In this document: piece by piece, positions 42,937 to 48,213 of the stretch
Numbering within the stretch: position 1 is the stretch's first letter
Layout: each line of letters starts with the position of its first letter
Notes under the pieces: model-generated
Told to the model about the DNA's origin: nothing
Databases searched by the model: none
The model's input: the letters and a program-made list of their open reading frames with translations, nothing else
Program-made: the position numbers and the translations under genes
NCBI GenBank assembly: GCA_900545185.1
Contig: UQYH01000001.1
Span: 1 to 48,213 of the forward strand
DNA from: an uncultured Eubacteriales bacterium
Lineage (GTDB): Bacteria > Bacillota > Clostridia > UBA1381 > UBA9506
Direction: 5' to 3'
Length of the DNA: 48,213 nucleotides

Positions 42937-43680
42937 ATGCAGATCATACAAAAAATGAGAGAAAAATCCGCTGACCTGAAGGGTAAACCGCCCGTTACCA
43001 TTGCATTTTTAGGAGACAGCGTGACACAGGGTTGTTTTGACTTATACGAAAAGAACACAGGCGCTATCGAAACGTTTTTCTCACCGGAGAAAGGCTATCC
43101 GCCCAAGGTGAAACAAATTTTCAGCCATCTTTTCCCCAATGTGCCGCTTAACATCATTAATGCAGGCATCAGCGGCGATAATGCCACCCATGCCGTCACG
43201 CGCTTAGAACGTGACGTGCTGCGGTTTTCCCCCGACCTTTGCGTGGTATGCTTCGGGCTAAACGACTGCAACAACCCGTCCGAAACGGCAATAAGCGAAT
43301 ACCGTGCTTCCCTGCAAACCATTTTTACGCGTTTACAGGCCGAAGGTATTGAGATTATTTTTATGACACCCAATTTTATGTGTGCGGAACTTTCGGAACA
43401 CATTCATACCGCAAGCATCCGCCCCATTGCCGAAAACGTTGCAGCCGTTCAAAACAGCGGCCGTTTGGAAGCGTTTTTAGATGCCGCTAAAGAGACGGCA
43501 AGCCACATGCACATTCCCGTTTGTGATTGTTATGCCAAATGGAAGCTTTTGCACGAAGGCGGCGTGAACACAACCGATCTTTTGGCCAATCACATCAATC
43601 ACCCCGAACCGTTTATGCACTGGATGTTTGCAGCTGCCTTGACAGAAACCATGTTTATGCCTACCGCAAAAACCGAATGA
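42937..43680 (+). CDS. SGNH/GDSL-family hydrolase (247 aa), second of pair
   Basis: A second cytosolic SGNH esterase, 10 nt downstream of the first, with TGAGGA before the ATG. Block I is GDSVTQG with Ser28, block II NAGISGDNATH, block III GLNDCN. The last block reads ANHINHPEPFMHW, where the usual Asp-x-x-His is not conserved: His-Pro is present but the position three before it is His and the one before that Asn. I recall similar NHP endings in related Bacillota SGNH proteins, so this may be a subfamily trait rather than a defect. It resembles the first SGNH protein only in the motifs, so they are not a recent duplication. Deacylation of oligosaccharides is inferred from the shared operon. 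Confidence 0.8.
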   Translation: MQIIQKMREKSADLKGKPPVTIAFLGDSVTQGCFDLYEKNTGAIETFFSPEKGYPPKVKQIFSHLFPNVPLNIINAGISGDNATHAVTRLERDVLRFSPDLCVVCFGLNDCNNPSETAISEYRASLQTIFTRLQAEGIEIIFMTPNFMCAELSEHIHTASIRPIAENVAAVQNSGRLEAFLDAAKETASHMHIPVCDCYAKWKLLHEGGVNTTDLLANHINHPEPFMHWMFAAALTETMFMPTAKTE

Positions 43681-43704
43681 TATAAAAAAGAAAGGATGTT
43701 AACC

Positions 43705-44277
43705 ATGAAAAAAGTGAAAGACAAGCAACTGTTGGTCGGCGCCGATTTCGCCGGGTATCCGCTGAAAGAGGCCGTTTGCGTACATTTAAGAAAAAAGGGA
43801 TGGACGATTACGGACGTCGGCGTACGTGCCGATTCTGACCCCGATGATACCGATTTGATGTTTCATCGCGTTGGTTTGCGCGTTGGTTCTATGATTAGCG
43901 AAGGTGAATTTGAGCGCGCACTTATTTTTTGCGGCACGGGTATGGGGATTCATATTGCCGCCTCTAAATGTCCGCACGTACACGCCGGCGTGGTCGAAAG
44001 CGTACCGGCTGCTCTGCGCGCCATCACCGGCAACGGCGTAAACGTTTTGGCCATGGGCGCCTTTTATGTTGCGCCGCAAATGGGATGCGATATTGCAGAC
44101 GCTTATTTAAACGCAAGGCTTGGCAGCGGATATGAATGGTGGCACAACTTTTATGAATTTCATAAGCTGGCCATTGACGAGTTGGAAGCCTTTGATTACG
44201 AAACCTATAAGAAAAACGGTTTTAAAGTGAACAAGCTGGGAGATTTTCCGCTTACGCTGGAAACCAAACCCGAATAA
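43705..44277 (+). CDS. RpiB/LacA/LacB-family sugar-phosphate isomerase
   Basis: Cytosolic aldose-ketose isomerase of the ribose-5-phosphate isomerase B fold. The 190-aa product begins KKVKDKQLLVGADFAGYPLK, where GADFAG is the phosphate/active-site loop (family: GaDHaG). FCGTGMGIHIAASK contains the catalytic Cys76, and GNGVNVLAMGAF is also typical. It is about 40 residues longer than usual RpiB (around 150) because of a C-terminal extension after WWHNFYEFHKLA. The usual His of GaDHaG is Phe here, which argues against plain RpiB and for another sugar phosphate. ATG at 43705 is 8 nt after AAAGGA; the in-frame ATG at 43696 overlaps that site. It closes the SGNH operon and precedes a terminator. 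It may process the phosphorylated sugar released by the locus. Confidence 0.82.
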   Translation: MKKVKDKQLLVGADFAGYPLKEAVCVHLRKKGWTITDVGVRADSDPDDTDLMFHRVGLRVGSMISEGEFERALIFCGTGMGIHIAASKCPHVHAGVVESVPAALRAITGNGVNVLAMGAFYVAPQMGCDIADAYLNARLGSGYEWWHNFYEFHKLAIDELEAFDYETYKKNGFKVNKLGDFPLTLETKPE

Positions 44278-44292
44278 AGATCACCTGCCATG

Positions 44293-44329
44293 ACAGCTTC
44301 GTGCCGCACTTCGGCCGGAGCTGTTTTTT
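44293..44329 (+). terminator. Intrinsic terminator after the isomerase gene
   Basis: ACAGCT (44293-44298) pairs with AGCTGT (44319-44324), with an inner GCCG/CGGC stem, and the strand ends in six T (44324-44329). It directly abuts the -35 box of mnmA at 44331. Confidence 0.75.
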
Positions 44330-44330
44330 A

Positions 44331-44359
44331 TTGACATTTCCGTCTGTTTGTGCTATAAT
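44331..44359 (+). promoter_or_regulatory. Consensus sigma-A promoter of mnmA
   Basis: TTGACA (44331-44336), a 17-nt spacer and TATAAT (44354-44359) are both perfect. The leader then contains TACC-N5-GGTA at 44372-44384, a short dyad of unknown meaning. Confidence 0.9.
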
Positions 44360-44431
44360 ATGCTATATACATACCAAACAGGTAGGTAAATAGAGTTGCT
44401 TCCGGACGCGGCAGAAAGGATGATTTGTAAC

Positions 44432-45517
44432 ATGAACAAAAAAGCAATTGTTGCCATGAGCGGCGGTGTGGATTCGAGCGTAGCCGCTTTCTTAATGCAA
44501 GAACAAGGCTATGAATGTATCGGTGCAACCATGAAGCTTTTTCATAACGAGGATATTTGCCTGTCAGGCTCACACACCTGTTGTTCGTTAGACGATGTGG
44601 AGGATGCCAAAAATGTTGCCTGCAAGCTGGGAATCCCCCACTATGTTTTTAATTTTACCGAACGATTTAAAGAAGATGTGATTGATGCCTTTGTTGCGGC
44701 CTATGAAAACGGAAGAACCCCAAACCCCTGCATTGACTGCAACCGTTATTTAAAGTTTGAAAAGCTGCTTCGCCGTGCACAAGAGCTGGAATATGACTAT
44801 GTTGCAACCGGCCATTATGCCAAAATTGAATACGATGCAGCCATCGGCAGATATTTGCTGAAGCGTGCAGCAGATAAAACGAAGGATCAAAGCTACGTTT
44901 TGTATTCCATGACGCAGGCGCAGCTGGCACATACACAATTTCCCTTAGGCGCTATGACAAAAACAGAGGTGCGCGCCGTAGCCGAAGCACAGGGCTTTCA
45001 GAATGCCAAAAAGCACGACAGTCAGGATGTATGCTTTGTACCGTCCGGCCACTATGCCGACTTTATTGAAGGCTATACAAACAAAACATATCCGCAAGGC
45101 AATTTTATCAGCCCGGACGGCACCGTGCTGGGGCGGCATAACGGCATCATCCGTTACACCATCGGCCAGCGTAAAGGGTTGGGAATCAGCGCCGACAGGC
45201 CGCTTTACGTTTCGGCAATCGATCCGCAGGCCAATACCGTAACCTTAACAGAGGAAAGCGGCCTGTATACAAAAACACTGACAGCAAATCAGGTAAATCT
45301 CATTGCTGTCAGTGAAATAAAAGAACCGCTGCATGTAACGGCTAAAATCCGCTATCGTCACAAGGATGAGCCTGCCACCGTTATACAAACCGATACTGAC
45401 ACGATCCGCGTGACCTTTGATACGCCGCAGCGCGCCGTCACACGCGGCCAAGCCGTGGTTTTGTATGATGGTGATGTTGTTCTCGGCGGCGGTGTTATTT
45501 GTGAATCAAACGAGTGA
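44432..45517 (+). CDS. mnmA: tRNA-specific 2-thiouridylase
   Basis: Transfers sulfur to U34 of tRNA-Lys, -Glu and -Gln in an ATP-dependent reaction, receiving persulfide from a cysteine desulfurase relay. The 361-aa product has the PP-loop SGGVDSSVAA at residues 10-19, TPNPCIDCN with catalytic Cys100, SQDVCFVPSGHY with the second catalytic Cys201, and YTIGQRKGLGI near the end of the central domain. Length and both cysteines indicate a functional enzyme. ATG at 44432 is preferred, with AAAGGA 11 nt upstream; ATG at 44420 overlaps that site. It is transcribed alone from a perfect promoter and converges on mutS2, with only 6 nt between the stop codons and no obvious terminator. Confidence 0.96.
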   Translation: MNKKAIVAMSGGVDSSVAAFLMQEQGYECIGATMKLFHNEDICLSGSHTCCSLDDVEDAKNVACKLGIPHYVFNFTERFKEDVIDAFVAAYENGRTPNPCIDCNRYLKFEKLLRRAQELEYDYVATGHYAKIEYDAAIGRYLLKRAADKTKDQSYVLYSMTQAQLAHTQFPLGAMTKTEVRAVAEAQGFQNAKKHDSQDVCFVPSGHYADFIEGYTNKTYPQGNFISPDGTVLGRHNGIIRYTIGQRKGLGISADRPLYVSAIDPQANTVTLTEESGLYTKTLTANQVNLIAVSEIKEPLHVTAKIRYRHKDEPATVIQTDTDTIRVTFDTPQRAVTRGQAVVLYDGDVVLGGGVICESNE

Positions 45518-45523
45518 TCTTCG

Positions 45524-47887
45524 CTATTTAAACGTGACAACGGTAACACCCGTATCGCCTTCGCCCAACGTCCCGGCGCGATAGCTTTTAACCATGGGAT
45601 GTGTTTTTAAATAGTCGCAAATACCGCGCCGCAGTACACCCGTACCCTTACCGTGAATAATGGTTATGGTTTGCAAATTGGCCAAAAGCGCCCTGTCGAT
45701 AAATCGGTCTACCTCCAAAAGGGCTTCATCCAGCGTTTGGCCGCGCAAATCAATTTCGGTTTTTAAGTGGCTATTGCCGCCGGAGCGCGATACAACCGAT
45801 GCTTGTTTTTTCGGCTTTTCGGCATGCTGTTCAAACTGCAAATCCGAAAGCTTCGCTTTAATTTTCATAATCCCGGCCTGCAGTTGTACCGTGCCGGAAG
45901 CATCAGGCGGTGACAGCACCGTTGCCGTCTGGTCGAGCGAGATAAGACGCACAATATCCCCTGCTTTTAAGTTTTTGGGCGGCTTGCTTGTGCGCGATGG
46001 TGCGGCTTTAGCCTTTCCGGCCAGCTTCTCCTGTTCCCGGCGCAAGGCATTACGCGCCGCCTCTGCCTGTTGCAATGCGTCCTTTAACGCTGCATTATCC
46101 CGAATGGAGCGCAATTCCTTCATCATGCGCTGTGATTCTTCTTTGGCGCTCTCTAAAATCCGCATGGCTTCGGTACGCGCTTCCTCCACAATTTTAACAC
46201 GCTGCCGTTCCAGTGTGTCTCGTTCCTTTGTCAGCTCCTTGCGCAGATTTTTCGCATCACGGCTGGCGGTTTCAGCCTGTCTGCGCTGCTGTGCGGCCTT
46301 TTGACGATTCTTTTCAAGCCGCGCCAAAACATCCTCCATCTGCACGTTTTCATGATTCAAAAGCCCGGCCGCCTTCTCCAATATTTCTTCCTTTAAGCCC
46401 AGTCGGCGCGAAATAGCAAAGGCATTACTTTTTCCCGGCACACCGATTAATAAATGATAGGTCGGCGAAAGCGTTTGTACATTAAATTCACACGATGCAT
46501 TCTCAACACGCGGCGTAGAAAGCGCATACAGCTTCAGTTCGCTGTAATGTGTTGTGGCCGCCGCTTTGGCACCGCAGGCACGTACATAATCCAAAATCGC
46601 AATCGCCAGCGCCGCACCCTCTGTCGGATCCGTTCCGGCGCCCAATTCATCTGCCAAAACCAAGCTGTGCTCATCTACACGATTTAACACGCTGACCAAA
46701 TTGACAATATGAGAAGAAAAGGTACTCAGGCTTTGTTCTATACTCTGTTCATCACCGATATCGGCAAATACATCGTGAAACACCGCCAAACGGCTGTGTT
46801 CCGCTGCTGTTACATGCAGTCCCGAGGCCGCCATAAGAGAAAGCAACCCCAGCGTTTTTAACGAGACGGTTTTACCGCCCGTATTGGGGCCGGTAATAAC
46901 AAGCGTGTCAAAATCCTCACCCAAATAAATGTCCACCGCCACAACCTTTTTGGGGTCTAAAAGCGGATGCCGTCCCTTTTGTATATTCACTATGCCGTCA
47001 TCATTCAGTTCCGGCTCTACCGCATTTTGCGCAAGAGAAAGCTTTGCCTTGGCAAAGATAAAATCCAACTCGTAAATGGCTGTCAGGTTAGCCGTCAGTT
47101 CCGATTGATGTTCACTGACAAAAGCCGAAAGTTCTGCCAAAATACGGCTGATTTCGTCCTTCTCCTCTGCTTCCAGCGCCGCCAAGGCATTGGTGATGGT
47201 AACAACCGCCATCGGCTCGACAAAAAGTGTTGCGCCCGATGCGGAATAATCATGCACAATACCCTTAATTTCGTTTTTACATTCGGCGCGCACAGGCAGC
47301 ACATAGCGCTCGCCGCGCATAGTAATAATCGGGTCTTGCAAAGCTTTTTGATATTTTGGGGATGTAATCATTTCCTGCAAGGTATCACGGATTTTCCCGG
47401 CCAAGGATTTCTTTTTTCGTCTGATTTGGTAAAGCGTCGGACTGGCACCATCCGCCATTTCTTCTTCGTTCACAATCGCGTCGTCAATTTTGTCCGAAAC
47501 CGCCTTTAACGGCTCTAAAACCGAAACGAAGCCAAAAATTGTACCGCCCTCCAGCGCCTTGTCATCCTCTAAATATCGCTTTAAAGCTCTTGCTGTTTTG
47601 CAAAGTGAGCTGACGGACAAAAGCTCCTGCATGGAAAGCGAACCGCCGCGTTCTGCGCGCAATAGCGAAGGTGTTACGTTTTTCACGCGAAGTCCCGGCG
47701 GATTGCCGCGGCGCAAAATCATGGCAACCCCATCGGCGGTATCCTGCTGCAATGCCTGTGCCTCTTGCAGCACGGGCGTTGGGGTCAAAGATAAAATGCG
47801 GTCACGAACCGGTTCATTTTGCGTAAATTCGGCCAGCCGCGCTAAAATTTTATCAAACTCTAGTGTAACAAACGATTTAGTGTCCAT
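45524..47887 (-). CDS. mutS2: Endonuclease MutS2 / ribosome quality-control factor
   Basis: A 787-aa homodimeric ATPase of the MutS2 family (also called RqcU), which splits collided ribosomes and has been linked to suppression of recombination. The Walker A motif is GPNTGGKT (about 330-340), Walker B is LVLADELGAGTDPTEG (about 412), and THYSELK is the switch region. A long charged coiled coil occupies about 510-630. The C-terminal Smr nuclease domain (about 705-787) shows LRGQTLDEAL, then IIHGKGTGVLRRGI. It lacks the N-terminal mismatch-recognition domain of MutS1, as expected. ATG is preceded by GGAG. Its promoter lies at 47921-47949. Confidence 0.95.
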   Translation of the reverse strand: MDTKSFVTLEFDKILARLAEFTQNEPVRDRILSLTPTPVLQEAQALQQDTADGVAMILRRGNPPGLRVKNVTPSLLRAERGGSLSMQELLSVSSLCKTARALKRYLEDDKALEGGTIFGFVSVLEPLKAVSDKIDDAIVNEEEMADGASPTLYQIRRKKKSLAGKIRDTLQEMITSPKYQKALQDPIITMRGERYVLPVRAECKNEIKGIVHDYSASGATLFVEPMAVVTITNALAALEAEEKDEISRILAELSAFVSEHQSELTANLTAIYELDFIFAKAKLSLAQNAVEPELNDDGIVNIQKGRHPLLDPKKVVAVDIYLGEDFDTLVITGPNTGGKTVSLKTLGLLSLMAASGLHVTAAEHSRLAVFHDVFADIGDEQSIEQSLSTFSSHIVNLVSVLNRVDEHSLVLADELGAGTDPTEGAALAIAILDYVRACGAKAAATTHYSELKLYALSTPRVENASCEFNVQTLSPTYHLLIGVPGKSNAFAISRRLGLKEEILEKAAGLLNHENVQMEDVLARLEKNRQKAAQQRRQAETASRDAKNLRKELTKERDTLERQRVKIVEEARTEAMRILESAKEESQRMMKELRSIRDNAALKDALQQAEAARNALRREQEKLAGKAKAAPSRTSKPPKNLKAGDIVRLISLDQTATVLSPPDASGTVQLQAGIMKIKAKLSDLQFEQHAEKPKKQASVVSRSGGNSHLKTEIDLRGQTLDEALLEVDRFIDRALLANLQTITIIHGKGTGVLRRGICDYLKTHPMVKSYRAGTLGEGDTGVTVVTFK

Positions 47888-47920
47888 TCTTCTTCTCCAT
47901 CATTTTGTACTGTATTTATT

Positions 47921-47949
47921 ATTGTACCACGCTTTGGCTCGGTTTGCAA
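47921..47949 (-). promoter_or_regulatory. Promoter of mutS2
   Basis: On the minus strand: TTGCAA (47949-47944), a 17-nt spacer, TACAAT (47926-47921). It is divergent from the promoter at 47993. Confidence 0.65.
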
Positions 47950-47992
47950 GCTTTTCTGTTTTTGGCGCTGGTAAAGTATGTAAATTTCTCTC

Positions 47993-48020
47993 TTGACAAA
48001 TAAAAAAGACCATCTATAAT
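47993..48020 (+). promoter_or_regulatory. Promoter of the XRE-type regulator gene
   Basis: TTGACA (47993-47998), a 16-nt spacer and TATAAT (48015-48020). The 108-nt leader contains the imperfect dyad GTCT-c-TTA / TAA-t-AGAC around 48069-48088, a possible operator for autoregulation. Confidence 0.8.
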
Positions 48021-48128
48021 AAAAATATATTCGGCCTTATCTTTTTGTAACTGTGTAATAACAGACCGTCTCTTATTCGTTAATAGACAATCGGAAAATA
48101 CTTTTAAATAATGTAAGGAGTTTATATT

Positions 48129-48213
48129 ATGGATAGTATTCTTTATATGCGTATTAAAGAATTATGTAAAAAAACCGATATCACTATAGCAGAGCTTGAA
48201 CGTACATTAAGAT
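48129..48213 (+). CDS. XRE/Cro-CI-type DNA-binding protein, N-terminal fragment
   Basis: Only 28 codons are in the window. They read MDSILYMRIKELCKKT, then DITIAELERTLR, matching the first two helices of an HTH_3 (Cro/CI) domain in which R-I-K-E-L-C is followed by I-A-E-L-E. AAGGAG at 48115-48120 sits 8 nt before ATG, and a good promoter lies upstream. The rest of the protein is outside, so whether it belongs to a phage, a toxin-antitoxin pair or a stand-alone regulator cannot be said. Confidence 0.65.
   Translation, partial: MDSILYMRIKELCKKTDITIAELERTLR

Noticed and set aside
44360..44400. TACC-N5-GGTA dyad in the mnmA leader as an Rrf2/IscR-type operator
   Set aside because: The dyad is only 4 bp and no iscS/iscR gene is near; the link would rest on general knowledge of mnmA neighbourhoods alone.
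1..48213. Mobile element, CRISPR array, tRNA or rRNA genes, prophage
   Set aside because: No transposase, integrase, regularly spaced repeat array or RNA gene fold was found. The REP-like pair is the only candidate mobile repeat. The lone XRE fragment at the end is not enough to call a phage.

Overview
The window looks like chromosome of a monoderm Clostridia-type bacterium (Bacillota). The evidence is strong AAGGAG-type ribosome binding sites, SLH (S-layer homology) proteins, a LplA/LplB/LplC-type sugar ABC importer encoded without its own ATPase, a membrane-anchored YesS-like AraC regulator, MutS2 and family I pyrophosphatase. Genus and habitat cannot be read from the sequence. No integrase, transposase, tRNA, rRNA or CRISPR array was seen.

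Layout. Positions 1-4.8 kb (+ strand) are housekeeping: the tail of an ABC exporter, guaB, a GyrB/ParE-like topoisomerase subunit and galE, closed by a strong, probably bidirectional terminator. Positions 4.8-41.2 kb (- strand) form a large polysaccharide utilisation locus. Positions 41.5-48.2 kb hold ppa, a three-gene operon of two SGNH hydrolases plus an RpiB/LacAB-type isomerase, mnmA, convergent mutS2, and the start of an XRE-type regulator.

The locus has two minus-strand transcription units. The first starts at about 41.26 kb and carries a 1063-aa putative TIM-barrel glycosidase, a GH29 fucosidase and a GH43 enzyme. The second starts at about 34.57 kb and carries 12 genes: lplB, lplC, two SLH proteins, a secreted 1484-aa heparinase II/III-like lyase, two LamG-like secreted proteins, the solute-binding lipoprotein, a cytosolic heparinase II/III-like lyase, the AraC regulator, a GH88 unsaturated uronyl hydrolase and a GH106/GH2-like enzyme. 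It ends at a terminator at 9.34-9.38 kb. A third secreted lyase and another LamG/Ig-like protein follow.

Inferred pathway: secreted multidomain lyases cut a uronic-acid-containing polysaccharide at the cell surface, and SLH and LamG-like proteins may bind it there. The lipoprotein and two permeases import unsaturated oligosaccharides. The cytosolic lyase, GH88, GH29, GH43, the GH106-like enzyme and probably the SGNH esterases then finish the job. Fucose, a pentose and perhaps rhamnose side chains, and acyl groups, are suggested. No sulfatase is present. The substrate is unknown.

The most interesting observation is regulatory. Three promoters (1063-aa gene, lplB, first SGNH gene) share an AACAACAAAA-type element whose end lies 68-70 nt upstream of the -10 box in every case, with A-rich half-sites repeated at about 21-22 bp. 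This is the geometry expected of an AraC-family activator, and it ties the SGNH/isomerase operon to the locus. The element was not seen at galE, ppa, mnmA, mutS2 or the XRE gene. Other unusual items are a terminator whose 5' arm lies inside the next gene's promoter (42.08-42.14 kb), a convergent pair of REP-like hairpins (19.9 kb), and stem-loops at successive gene junctions inside the long operon.
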